A stretch of DNA of 64,000 nucleotides, taken from assembly GCF_963678635.1 (NCBI RefSeq), contig NC_087066.1:642201-706200 (forward strand). The letters run 5' to 3'. The notes beneath the pieces are model-generated. The model worked only from the letters and a program-made list of their open reading frames with translations, was not told the DNA's origin and searched no databases. How positions within the stretch are numbered: the first letter of the stretch is position 1; each line of letters opens with the position of its first letter. Source of the stretch: Symsagittifera roscoffensis. Lineage: Eukaryota; Xenacoelomorpha; Acoela; Convolutidae. A program made the position numbers and the translations under genes. Positions 13,094 to 23,203 of the stretch are shown here, piece by piece.

Positions 13094-13332
13094 AGTAGTA
13101 TTGTATCGTGTCCCGGATCCTAAGGGGGGGGGGGGGTCCTTCCTAAGGGGGGGGTCCTCACGTAAAGCAAAATCCTAGGAAAGGGGTCCTTAATTTTTTG
13201 GAGGACCCCTATTCTAGGATTTTGTAAATGATCGCAAGTTCCCACCCCTAAAGTAAAAGACCCCCTCCTTAGGATCTTGTTAAGCTGAGCTCAACAACCG
13301 GGACGCGATACAATAATTCCTTCTAATTCCTT
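13094..13332 (+). repeat. Polinton left terminal inverted repeat
   Basis: Matches the reverse complement of ~31130-31363 with small differences, including different lengths of the poly-G tracts near 13126-13136 and 13147-13154. The repeat is itself an imperfect inverted repeat: ttgtatcgtgtccc at 13101-13114 pairs with gggacgcgatacaa at 13300-13313, and aaaatcctagga pairs with a tcctaggatttt-like segment further in. Each end could therefore fold into a long hairpin. Confidence 0.9.
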
Positions 13333-13685
13333 TTAAAGCGGTCCCTTTTCCCGCGATAATTAAAATTAATCGTCCTAATTCCTGAACTTTTCTTTTTCGT
13401 CCTAGTTTCATGTGGATATCATTTCCTGGCTTTCTTTCTTTTCGTCAAAGATTTGTCATGCTATTAAAGTTTGTTAACAAGCCTTAGGATTTCACACATT
13501 TGTTTGAATTAACACTTGGTTTGCGTCTACTAGTTTATTTGCCTGAAGCTATTTATGTTAAAATAGTGATTGAGCTCAATACGAGTATTTTATTAGTTGT
13601 AAATTGGTAAAAACCAAAACATATACAAGTCGAAGTATAAAAAGGACGAACAGTAAAAATCATCTGAAAATATATGTTTCAGACT
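13333..13685. other. Subterminal Polinton DNA between left repeat and polB
   Basis: AT-rich and non-coding. It includes the probable 3' untranslated region of the polymerase gene, which is transcribed leftward. I see no other feature. Confidence 0.5.
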
Positions 13686-16600
13686 TTAATGTTTATTGTT
13701 TTGGTTTTCTTTGCGTTGTTTTTTAGATGGTCGTTCTTCTGAAGCTTCAGATAAAATAAATGGGTTTTTTATAGGGGGACGTTCACGGACTCGGCTACTA
13801 GAAGCTTCTTCTTCTTCTTGCAGCTCTGCTTCTGAGTAGGGCCGCTGTAAAAATCCCCAATCCGGAAGTGTAAAATCGGGAGAACTGTTATCAGTTTCAT
13901 TGTATGAGTTGGCCCACTCGGTGTCCATGTAAATGTCTTCTAGAAAAGCATTTTCTTCAGCGGCTTTATGGCCAAAAGGCACTGTCGAAATTCCGTCGAA
14001 AAGTAGAAAACGTTTTGAGTCGAATGGTGATAATGCAAGTTTGTTTTGTTTCACTGTCATATTGGTGTGACCTTTCGAAACTATATTATAGTTGTATACT
14101 CTCATTGTTTTTCCAGTGAATAATGTGTCCCTGAAGGTTTGGTGGACCGGTTTTCTCTGTGCACTCCGTTTAATTCCTTTGGCACTCAATTTTTGAGTGC
14201 CTTCTAAACAGAAGCAAAATTATTATTCTTTTCTACAACGTTGGGGATAGCTTCATTTCACTTCAGCAACTCAATTTATACCGAACAAAATTTGATTCAT
14301 TTTACCAAAAAAGAGCAGAAGACTCTAAATTATGATTAAAAAAGAAGAAAAAAGAGGGAATATGTTGTCAGATAAATCAACGTTTAGGCAACATTGTATA
14401 ATGTTGCCTAAATCAGCTAAATGCCCATAGTTTAATGCAACAAATTAAGGGGTGTAGGTTGGTTGGTGGTGGTATTTTTGTTCTGTAAAAGGTAGGAATG
14501 GGGGTGGAAGGGTGGCTTAAATTTTATTTACCATTAAGGACGACCGAATATAGTTTCGGTTTTAGGGCGATGAATTCTCTGATCGGCTTCCCACCAGTCT
14601 CGTCTTTGAACTTCAGCACAACTTTCTTGTTGGTATCCTCGAACAAGAAATGGTCCTTATCGTAATTTGAAAAGTCGAAATCAGCTTTTATTTTCTCCAA
14701 GTCTCGGTAAACGTCATCAGTTTTTATAGCATAAATAAAACTATCCGTGTCGGAGTAAAGGAGTTCCAAGTTTAGATTTGGTTTCATTTTTTGATAATGA
14801 AACTGAAACATGAAACGCTTGGCGAGGTCTAGGATGGTCGCACCAACTATCATAGGTTTATCCCACAATATTTTTGTTACTGAAAAGCTAATTGTGGCTA
14901 ATTGATCGTCAATGATTTGAAAGCTTTTCATTGTGCTCAGAGCTGTTTTTTGTAAAAGTTCTCTCTCATTCCTTACAATCTCCAGCTTCTTTCTTCCTAA
15001 CTTAGACTCCATTGTCTTACCGAAAGCTGAATTAACAATTAGCTTGTAGAAGTTCTCCTGGAATTTATTTACCGCGGCTTTTCGTAGGCGGGTGTTGAGG
15101 TCGACAAAGGGTGCCATCCAGTGACTTTGGCGGAACTGAAGAACTTTTCCGAGGTGAGTTATTTTCATTCCCAGCTCATGGTACAATTTTAGGGTAAGGT
15201 AGTGCAAAACATAACCTTCTTTAGGATGCAAGGTCTGTAGAAGCTTTGGCACTTTTGGCAGTGTGGTGATTCCCAATTTTCCCAACATGTCGACTTGCTC
15301 GTTGCTCATTGCACCGATGTCCACTACTTCACGAGAGGGGGCAAGGGGGTAATCAGCAAAGAAGTCGTGAAGCTCTTCGGGTATGGTTAAATTGACTTCA
15401 ACTATATAACCCCACTCTGAGGTTTCGCTTGTGAGCAGTATGTCTGCCAGACTTTTTTGAACTATTGAAAAATCGTTTAAGGGCAAAGGGCAGTGTTTCA
15501 TTATCCCCCCGTACAAATTGTTTGCATCAAAATTGAGGATGTAGCTTGATGGTTCTGAGGGCGAAAAATCGTCGAGGTATTTATTGTTTGCTTTGTAAAA
15601 TCGGCGCGCGTAAACTGACGACATGCCTCCTCGTATCATTCGCTGCACAAGGTCTAGATGTTCACGGTCCGTTAAGAGTTTCAGTTCGGGCTTACAAACT
15701 TTTAGAAAGGCGTCCCCGGAAAGGTTACTTGCCGTGAAGTAACAGGCGCAATCCAGCCCGTATGTTTGATAGCAAACTTCACGAAAAGCTTCGAAAACGG
15801 AAGCAAGCAATAGCACATCTGTAGTCAAGTACAAGTCGTGGTAATCACCAAGTGAGCCACACTTCAGTTCGGTGAAAACTTTAAGGGCATGATTGTACTC
15901 GCTTCTTGAAACACTCACATCCCCTCCTGTTAGACTATTTTTCCACATTGCTCGTGGGGGAAGGCGAGTTTCTCGGAATTTTTCGAATGAGTTGAAGTAT
16001 GAGTAGGGGTAATGCCCTTTCTGTTTCAACAGACTGACTTTTTCACGTGAGTGGCCGAGTTTTTCAAAATAGTTCTCCAGCAGAAAAAACTTTTCGTTGG
16101 GCAAATTATCGACAAGTTTTGCCAACGATGCTAGCATGAACCTATACGAATCGATGAATCTCAGACTTTCGTAGAGTTTTTTGATTTTTCCGTTTTTGTC
16201 CGTGTACGTTTTTATGTAGACTGAGATTGTCAAGGATATATATTTTTCTTCAGATGCGGGTGTTACGGAAAAAGTGTTTTCCGAATCGCTTTTTGCCAGC
16301 GCTTTGATTATAAAGTGTAAATCATAATTTGACAAATTATGAGCTACCACTGGTATGTAATTTGTTGTTTTTCTATTAACGTTACACTCATTGTGTGCCC
16401 AACCCAGAAACTTGTTGGTGTAATGGCAATGATCAAGTACCACTTGATCATTGTCGGAAAAATCATTCTCGCATATCCAACAAATTGTAGCATCTTCCCG
16501 TTCCTGGTCTGTTATACCAGTGAAAGTGTAATATTTCCTTTTTTCTACGTAAATTTGTCTCGCTAACGATTCAAGGGAGCTAATTAGCTCTTCCATCACA

Positions 16601-18265
16601 TTCGGTCCTCTTTTAAGCTCAAACTTTAACAGGTCTTTTTTCCCAAATTCGATTACTGCTAACGCGTAGCCGCACGGTTGATGGATTTCAATTGTTTGCG
16701 TGCTAGATTTTTGCGGATCAGGTTGCGGTCCGTATACTGGTAAGAGCAGTGACTCCAAATCAAAGTAGATTACTCTGGGTACGTACCAACGAGCTGTTAA
16801 GTTTTTGAACTTGTGGTCATCTTTTCCCGGCTTGGGCATTGTTATGACGACATCTTCGTCTTGGTAGCACAGTTCTTGATGTCTTCTCAGAGTTTCGAAT
16901 GAAGCGCATGTGTGGAAACATTTGCGACAAATCTCAGATTGAAATCGGTGCACTTTGTGCCGCACGTACTCGACCAGTTTCTGGAGATCACTTATCAACA
17001 CATAGTGATATTTTGATCCATCTGTCAGCAGCAACAAGTCCACAATCAGGCTAGTAGTGAATCTGCTCGATACTCTTATGGGCAACAATTCGCCATCGTT
17101 GTACCTGAACAGAAAAATAATTTTTATACCTAGGTTTGAAATGAAATAAAAAGGGTGTTTGAATAGGTGAAGAACATTATTGAAGGAATTTTGAAATTTT
17201 TAGAAGGCAATTAGAATTTGCTTACCGGAAGACGTTGATTTGACAATTGTTCAATTTTTCAAATCTGTCCATATCCATCAGACCCATTGGCATTTCGTAT
17301 TCCCCATTGATTTTCACAATTCCTTCTTTGTCGAGATTGTAGGTTGAGACTTTGTTTTTCTCCAGCCACCGTCTAGATGTGGGGTAGAGGGCCGGCTCAT
17401 TCACATTGTGATATGCGGCAACAAAGCAGTAGAGAAAGCAACGGTCATCATCTTTAGTGTTGATATTTGTGAGCAGAGTAGATGCTGCGCTGAGTGCATC
17501 AGGTAGCTCGAGGTAGGATCCTGCTCTTATTGGTGAGAAGGCCGCGAAACTGATTTGCAATTTTTCAATTCTGTTTATAATCCATCCGCTACCATGAGAA
17601 GAGAACGAATTGACTTGGTTGACCATATGTTCAATCAGTTCCAAGAATTGAACCCCAGCTATTCCCTCGAAGTACACTGTCAATGTCTTAGTGTTCAGAA
17701 ACAGCATGGTCCTTTCGAAGTTTCCACTGTCCCCGTCTTGCACAGTGGGAATTTTGATCATTCCCACTTCCACATGGAATTGCACCTTGTTCGGACCCTC
17801 TTTGACCCTTTCCAGTATAAGAGCATCTATTTCCTCCTTGTTTTGCATCATGACTTGAAGCAAATCCATTTCTTTTTCACCAACTTTGAGATCGTATCGA
17901 CGCAATTTGCCTCTGAACGCGCTTTCCGTTGGGGCAGCGGAAGACGTCGTATCAATGCCGTCCCAAACTGGCAGTGCGTGCTTCTTCAGCAAGTGTTGTC
18001 CATAGCTTTCCGCGGTGAGAAATATTGTATGGCAATAGATACAATGACTATTCGAAGTCATGTCATGTACCAGCTCGACGTGCTCTCGGGCTTCCGACAA
18101 ACTCTCGAATGACTCGAGACACTCATCGCAAACAGTTTGAGGAGGAGGGGGAGGAAGGATCTTGTGAACTTTTTGCTCATGTCTTCTCAAGTTCCTTTTA
18201 GAGCTCAGTATTTTTCCGCACTGCTGGCAAGGAACAGGTGTCGCGATAGAAGTAGAGTTCGGCAT
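13686..18265 (-). CDS. Protein-primed DNA polymerase B, three exons
   Basis: Replicates the element by protein priming. I read three exons: 18265-17226, 17104-14532 and 14203-13686. They total 4131 nt, a multiple of three, giving about 1376 residues, the size expected for Polinton PolB. The two introns (17225-17105, 121 nt; 14531-14204, 328 nt) start GT and end AG with good acceptors and preserve the frame. Exon 1 starts at an ATG and carries three C2H2-type fingers (residues ~13-96) and the conserved N-terminal Polinton region. Exon 2 has the exonuclease motif FDLE (~461-464), NLSNYDLHF, polymerase motif A NLYGG (~870), NSAFGKT (~1035) and motif C YSDTDS (~1130). Exon 3 carries the C-terminal region and a basic tail. 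No catalytic residue is missing. Confidence 0.93.
14204..14531 (-). other. polB intron 2
   Basis: On the minus strand the donor is AATG^GTAAAT and the acceptor is a pyrimidine-rich tract ending TTTAG^AAGG. Splicing puts the third block in frame with the polymerase body. Without splicing, a stop codon follows at once, and the downstream block would have no ATG start near its conserved beginning. Confidence 0.85.
17105..17225 (-). other. polB intron 1
   Basis: On the minus strand the donor is TTCCG^GTAAG and the acceptor is TTTTTCTGTTCAG^GTAC. The junction falls inside a continuous conserved region of Polinton PolB and keeps the frame. Confidence 0.85.
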
Positions 18266-18975
18266 TGTTTGTTGAAGTTACTGAAGTAATTCAGGAAAAT
18301 TTCAAGAAAATTCAGGAGAATTTCAAGTAGAAATGGTTATGGAAAAGCAAAAGCGAGAAGTGACTAGCACCAAAAAACTTTGCGGGTAAGGGCAAGTAGA
18401 AGCCATTAACGAGAGTTATACTTCGCCGTCTTGGCAATAAGTCTTTTCCTTTCCAAAAACAGGGTTTATTCTAGCTTTAAGCTCTATATGTCTCATCACT
18501 CTGCTCAAGTGGAGGGGTTCTGTATACTAAAAACTGATTCATTTACAGCCTCAAACTTTTGCTGTTAATTTTAAGGGTTAGCGATAAAGTTTTGGCTTTT
18601 TTTAGGGGACTGGTTTAGACTTTCAATTAACATTTCAGCACTAAATTACAAAATTTAATGCTTAGAATGATTCAGATAGAGCCGAAAACTTTTTCTGACT
18701 AATTTTAACCGTGAAACAGTAATTTCCTAATGATTTCAAGCCCACTTCTTGGTTTGCGTAAATAGGTATAATAAAAAGTAGATTTATGAGATAAAAGTAT
18801 TCAGAAAGTAAAGCCCTCAACTAACTAATTAAGTTGAAAAAAAATAGTAAACTTAAAAAATGAAAATTTTGCAAATTTGACACCTTGATAGTTACCGATG
18901 CATGATAAGCATATATTGTCATTTGAATGTGTAAAAGATATCGGAATCAAAGTTTCCTTCATGTCATTCACTGTC
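18266..18975. other. Intergenic DNA upstream of polB
   Basis: AT-rich DNA between the polymerase start and the internal inverted repeat. It should contain the polB promoter on the minus strand, but I cannot point to a convincing core element. Confidence 0.4.
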
Positions 18976-19089
18976 CCGTGAAACATTTCATATCATGTCC
19001 TTCGAAATATTAAGGCATAGCCGTTTGGTTTAAGGGGCAATAGCTAACCCGGCGTTGCTCGTCGCTACGCTCCTCGGGAACGCCTCCCG
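18976..19089 (+). repeat. Internal inverted repeat, left arm
   Basis: About 114 bp that matches the reverse complement of 22547-22660. The core, from ccgtttggtttaaggggcaa to gggaacgcctcccg, is identical by eye. The arm is GC-rich against its surroundings and contains a short stem, ggcgtt with aacgcc. Together the arms bound a 3685-bp block that separates polB from the virion-gene cluster. Confidence 0.93.
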
Positions 19090-20198
19090 TTCTGTAATTT
19101 CAAGTGAATTTTTTTTTTTCAAAATAAAGGAAAACCTCAAACTTTTTATGTTGTGAAAAAAGGAAAAGTAATGTTTAAAAAAGTGTCTTTTAAATCTATC
19201 AACAAAAAAACCAGTAAGTTTTGTGGGACCTTGAGCACAGTTCTACTGGTCAAGTTCGAAATTTAAAAAACATAATTTTTTAACTTCTTTTTTTCCTTCA
19301 TTTTTAGCTTGAATTATTCGTTCTCGTTTTAAATTCAAGTGAATGTGGTTTGAAATTTTTAAGAGCTATCTGATACGTAATTAGGACAAGCGTAGAAATT
19401 AAAAAAAAAACAATTATAGCCTAATCAATGAGAGTAGACGCTTAAAAAGTTGTGATTTTTTTTTGAGAAAATCTGATTTTTGTGAAAATATTGAAAAAAA
19501 AAATTGGGAAAAAATTTTTTTTATCTCCAAATCCATTGAAACTACCCTCAATCAATTTGCCATGAATTTCTGAGCAGGGTTAAGGGTCATGTTCATTTTT
19601 CGAAAAAAAAACATAATTTTTTTTTTCTCATTTTTATCAAAAAATTGTCCGTTTTACACCCAAAACATGTATATGAATGTAATATAATGCAGATTTATGG
19701 CTTAAAACACTCTCTGTAACTTTGCGTAAGACCTGGCTAACCCCACCGGGCACAAAGTATGATGAGAGAGAGGACAGAGAGTGTTTGATAAAAAAGCCAA
19801 ATAAATATGGTTGGACTACCAACAAGAAAATGTTGGACCCTTCCATATTTATCTTTCTTTTGAAAAGAAAGCAATATCCCGAAAAGGATATTCCAAATGG
19901 GGTTCATTACTGAGCAAGTGTATTTATCTCTCTCTCTCTCTCTCTCTCATTCTTTCTCAAACAACAATTTTAGCGTAAAATTATTCTCGATTTGTGATTT
20001 TTTTCTAGTTTTTCTCTAAGATTTTGCTGAAAACTTTACGGGGCAAACTTTAATTGATCTATTAAGCAAAATAAAAACTGAGACAAAAAATATACACACA
20101 GTAATGTTAAAACAGCTTAGAAGTCAAATCAAACAAAAATGAAAATATAAAACCTTGGAATAATATTTGAAACAAAGGAAAGTTTTTTGTTTAAGTTA
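19090..20198. other. Non-coding part of the internal cassette
   Basis: AT-rich with long A and T runs and a (TC)n microsatellite near 19926-19949. Short frames at 19637-19913 have no recognisable features. I see no gene here. Confidence 0.4.
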
Positions 20199-20843
20199 TT
20201 AGAAACCTCGAAACTGTAGTTTTCTCTTTTTTGGCGCATAGCAAGCTGCATTTGGAGGAGTGCCTTGAATGAGATCTGGGGTGACTAGATCAATTGTCTC
20301 CGCACTAGATGAAACCCGAGCATCCGAATAGGAAGTTGATTGTTCTGGAGTTGAAACTGCTCCCCTAACAAACGACTCGGGAGACATTGCTGTCGGAATA
20401 TCCCAGTATGCTTCGCGCTCTGCATAGTCACGAATACATCCCTCCTGATTTTCATACAACGGCATTGACTCGCAGTCATACGCGAAGAGAATTTTTCTTG
20501 GAGACTGCTCGAGCGAGGTTGTGTCGTTTATCTCCGTCTTTTCTAATGCCGGATAGCTCTCGTGAATAGTGCAACTCTCGTACATTCGTTTTCGATTCTG
20601 TCTAAGTAGATCGATGTGATCAAGGAGGTAGTTTGGTAGCATGATATGACTTTTTGTAGTCCATTCCTCGTTTTGATTCTCGTCGTTTTTTCGGGGAGCC
20701 AAGTCATTGAACGGACTTGCTGTAGACGGAGAGACTCTCTCTTTCTGTTGATGGATGACTGCAATCGACTCTCGCGTGTATGTTTGGTAGATAATTGTTC
20801 TTTCTCGATCAGACACTGAGATTATTTGTAAAGGACTAGTCAT
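20199..20843 (-). CDS. Hypothetical protein with nuclear-localisation-like tail
   Basis: A 214-residue frame with an ATG start, lying inside the internal inverted-repeat cassette and divergent from the two plus-strand genes. I do not recognise a family. The protein is hydrophilic and S/T/E-rich. It has a basic PKKRK near the C terminus that looks like a nuclear localisation signal, and an ETIDLVTPD stretch that resembles a SUMO-interacting motif (IDLV). A regulatory or DNA-associated role is possible but not shown. Base composition is more GC-rich than the surrounding spacer, which supports it being a real gene. Confidence 0.6.
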   Translation of the reverse strand: MTSPLQIISVSDRERTIIYQTYTRESIAVIHQQKERVSPSTASPFNDLAPRKNDENQNEEWTTKSHIMLPNYLLDHIDLLRQNRKRMYESCTIHESYPALEKTEINDTTSLEQSPRKILFAYDCESMPLYENQEGCIRDYAEREAYWDIPTAMSPESFVRGAVSTPEQSTSYSDARVSSSAETIDLVTPDLIQGTPPNAACYAPKKRKLQFRGF

Positions 20844-21469
20844 GACTTGAAGAGGTTTAAAGTTTTGTTAAAATGAAATGACTGAACTACCGAAATGAAA
20901 TTGAGAGAATGAAAAGTATGAAAAGTTTATTAATGAGAATGAGATCAGGAAAGGGGTGGCATAGTTCAATTAGGTCAAAGCTAATAACTTTTTAGGCGAG
21001 GCTATCAAATTTTATTCATTCTTTTAAGCATGACGCCTGAGGTCATGTTAGGAATGAATGTGAAAACCCGATTTTTTAGATTTATGTGACAGCTTTATTA
21101 TAGTGGCTACGGGCAAAAGCACTCAAAATCAAGTTTTCATGATAGTTTGCCAGACATTCATGGTTATGCTGTTAGAAATTCATTACCATGATTCATAACA
21201 GTCATTAAAAAAACCGTCACAATAAATAACACTAGAAGATTTTTAGAGTATAGCCGGGGGAAAAAGTAACTAAATACCCATATAAAAAGAGGTTTATCGT
21301 TAAAGAAATTATATCCTTGGTGATTAAGTCTTATCAATATGGCTTAGGGCGCTCGTAAACTTTATCACCTAAATTTTTACTTTGGGAGCGCATGATCTGT
21401 CTCGTATACTGTGATCAGTCATTCTTCAACGTTCCACACTAAAAACCAGTTGGTTGTTATTCATTTATA
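20844..21469. promoter_or_regulatory. Divergent intergenic region of the cassette
   Basis: This 626-bp gap separates a minus-strand gene from two plus-strand genes and must contain start sites in both directions. It is AT-rich, and a TTTATAATG run abuts the plus-strand ATG at 21470. No precise promoter can be assigned. Confidence 0.35.
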
Positions 21470-21829
21470 ATGTACGCTTCTCTTGACACGGATGTAGACT
21501 ATTTCGATGATTTTAGGGATATATCTTCGAATGATAAACGTTTAGTTAGAGTCGGTGGAAAAACATTCGCACAGACCGGTACTTACATAACTATCAAATT
21601 GTACAAAAAAGACGAAGAGGGAACTTTCAAGTATCGACAAGGAATAACTTTGTCAACTGGTGAATTCGAGTCCTTGGCGGACAATTACACAAAAATTAAA
21701 AGGTTGACGAAAACAAAAAACTGCGACGTGACTGAAAAACTTAGAAAAAAGCGAAACAAATCTAAAAAATCTTCATGCTCTGAAAAGGAATGCGAAAGTG
21801 AAAACGATGATAACTGTCGGGTTGTGTAA
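21470..21829 (+). CDS. PC4/Sub1-like single-stranded-DNA-binding protein
   Basis: A 119-residue ATG-started protein. Residues ~24-80 look like a PC4 (Sub1/p15) domain: a run of beta-strand segments (RLVRVGGKTF, YITIKLYKKDEEGTFKYRQG, ITLS) followed by a helix (GEFESLADNYTKI). The GITLS-x-x-EF step is typical of the family. The C terminus is lysine-rich, then acidic. PC4 proteins bind ssDNA and act in transcription or replication, so a replication or late-transcription role in the element is plausible. The next gene starts 37 nt downstream on the same strand, suggesting co-expression. The family call is by eye; a profile search would settle it. Confidence 0.6.
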   Translation: MYASLDTDVDYFDDFRDISSNDKRLVRVGGKTFAQTGTYITIKLYKKDEEGTFKYRQGITLSTGEFESLADNYTKIKRLTKTKNCDVTEKLRKKRNKSKKSSCSEKECESENDDNCRVV

Positions 21830-21866
21830 CATTATCAACTCGTTATTCTATTGAAACTTCAAAGCA

Positions 21867-22493
21867 ATGGTTGAAGCAATGTATGAGCAATCCCCTGATT
21901 ATTTCAAACAGTTCCGTAAAAATTACAAATTTTTTATCCTGAATCATGAACCCAACTTTTCGGGCTTCGCTTCAAAAGCAAATTTTGCAGTATCCTCCCA
22001 TTCGAATAAATTAGATTTTTGCAATCATTCGATTGAAAACGAAAAACATTATCATGTGCTGGTCGAATTTACGAAAGAGTCTACCGATTTACTTAACAAG
22101 ATGACTTCAAAAGCCTTCGTTGTTCCTTGTCTTCTCTCTACATTCAAATATTTAATTTTGGGTTGCTCCAACTATGAATTGTCTGGCCCTCTGATGGAAA
22201 AACTGAAAATAGCTGTGAATTATAACTCCATCAACAACTTAGATGTTAGTTGTGTTCCAGTTCGCAGACGATTGCCTCAAGTTTGCTTCGGCTCGCAGAC
22301 TAAATCTGTTCAAACTCAAACTGACCTGATTACTAACGTAACAATTGAACGCTTTACTAATATTTTGAATGGTGAAAACGCTGCCGAGTTTTCTAAAATA
22401 ATTGACATAATTTTAAGTTGGTATGGTTGTATGGAAATTGATTCAAACACTTTGTTTGTGAAATTTATCATGGAGAAGAAATTCAAGTTTTAA
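21867..22493 (+). CDS. Protein with possible HUH-endonuclease motif
   Basis: A 208-residue ATG-started protein that ends 53 nt before the right internal inverted repeat. It contains KHYHVLVEF (H61-Y62-H63), which fits the H-hydrophobic-H metal-binding motif of rolling-circle Rep nucleases, preceded by FFILNHEPN (22-30), which could be the upstream Rep motif 1 strand. A tyrosine lies in STFKYLILG further on, but there is no clean YxxK. There is no helicase domain. If real, it would be an unusual nuclease-only Rep-like protein in a Polinton. The homology is weak and based on motif spacing, so other identities remain open. Confidence 0.45.
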   Translation: MVEAMYEQSPDYFKQFRKNYKFFILNHEPNFSGFASKANFAVSSHSNKLDFCNHSIENEKHYHVLVEFTKESTDLLNKMTSKAFVVPCLLSTFKYLILGCSNYELSGPLMEKLKIAVNYNSINNLDVSCVPVRRRLPQVCFGSQTKSVQTQTDLITNVTIERFTNILNGENAAEFSKIIDIILSWYGCMEIDSNTLFVKFIMEKKFKF

Positions 22494-22546
22494 ATATTGG
22501 TTTTCTTTCGCTCTTGTATATCAAAAAAAAAATGTTACTACACAAG

Positions 22547-22660
22547 CGGGAGGCGTTCCCGAGGAGCGTAGCGACGAGCAACGCCGGGTTAGCTATTGCC
22601 CCTTAAACCAAACGGCCATGCCTTAATATTTCGAAGGACTTGATATGAAACTTTTCGCGG
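22547..22660 (-). repeat. Internal inverted repeat, right arm
   Basis: Reverse-complement partner of 18976-19089. It reads cgggaggcgttcccgaggag at its inner end and ends near ttttcgcgg. No clean target duplication is visible outside the two arms, so whether they are transposon ends, an invertible-segment boundary or a gene-conversion product is unclear. Confidence 0.93.
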
Positions 22661-22758
22661 TTCACATAAACTTGCAGAAAAATTTTTTTGTTGTTAATAA
22701 GAATGAATTGAAAAAAAAAACGAATTTATAAATTTTACAAAAACATCAATAAATTAAT

Positions 22759-23196
22759 TTAGAATAACATATGTTTGGCAAATCTTATCAAATCATGATC
22801 ATTAACTTTGAAACCTATTCGAAATTTGTTTGTAATTATAACATGAGCAACATAAATACAATAAAGTCCGCATAACACCGAATCAGCTGATTGTATTGGT
22901 TTTTCCAACAGTAGCTGATTTCCCTCGTGAATTGTACGTCGCATATTCTTGTACAAGAGGGGATAATCACATAATCGTTTACCTAAAGGATCTGCGAAGA
23001 ATATCTGTCCTCCAGCTTGAGCAAAAAGCAACCAGTGGGTTCCAGGTTGATCCGATGGTGAGGCATTCATAATTATGAATGTATTATCGTTTTTCAGTAC
23101 TGAAGAGCATGGCAAATCTGCCGGAAAAACACCTGTAAAGCGATGTTTCAAATGTTTACAACGGTTAATAATTTCTACTAGTTGAAGATTATCCAT
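22759..23196 (-). CDS. Adenain-like capsid maturation protease
   Basis: A 145-residue cysteine protease of the adenovirus/Polinton type (family C5). The catalytic set is visible in order: H54 in GTHW, D69 in FADPLG, and C109 in SVLCGLYCIY. The length is a little short of adenovirus proteases (~200 residues), which is usual for Polintons. It would process virion precursor proteins during maturation. It is the last gene of the minus-strand cluster and starts 7 nt after the major capsid gene stops. Confidence 0.92.
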   Translation of the reverse strand: MDNLQLVEIINRCKHLKHRFTGVFPADLPCSSVLKNDNTFIIMNASPSDQPGTHWLLFAQAGGQIFFADPLGKRLCDYPLLYKNMRRTIHEGNQLLLEKPIQSADSVLCGLYCIYVAHVIITNKFRIGFKVNDHDLIRFAKHMLF

Positions 23197-23203
23197 GTCT
23201 ATC

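Noticed and set aside
13120-13160. Poly-G tracts in the Polinton ends as possible quadruplex signals
   Set aside because: Tract lengths differ between the two ends, as expected from replication slippage or sequencing uncertainty, so I do not claim a conserved structure.
13094-13332. Interpreting the two Polinton ends as independent palindromic MITEs
   Set aside because: The 6-bp duplication exists only outside the pair, the ends are AG...CT, and the two copies are in opposite orientation around a full Polinton gene set.
17555-18112. 185-codon plus-strand frame opposite polB exon 1
   Set aside because: Antisense shadow of the conserved polymerase N-terminal region; translation has no recognisable domain.
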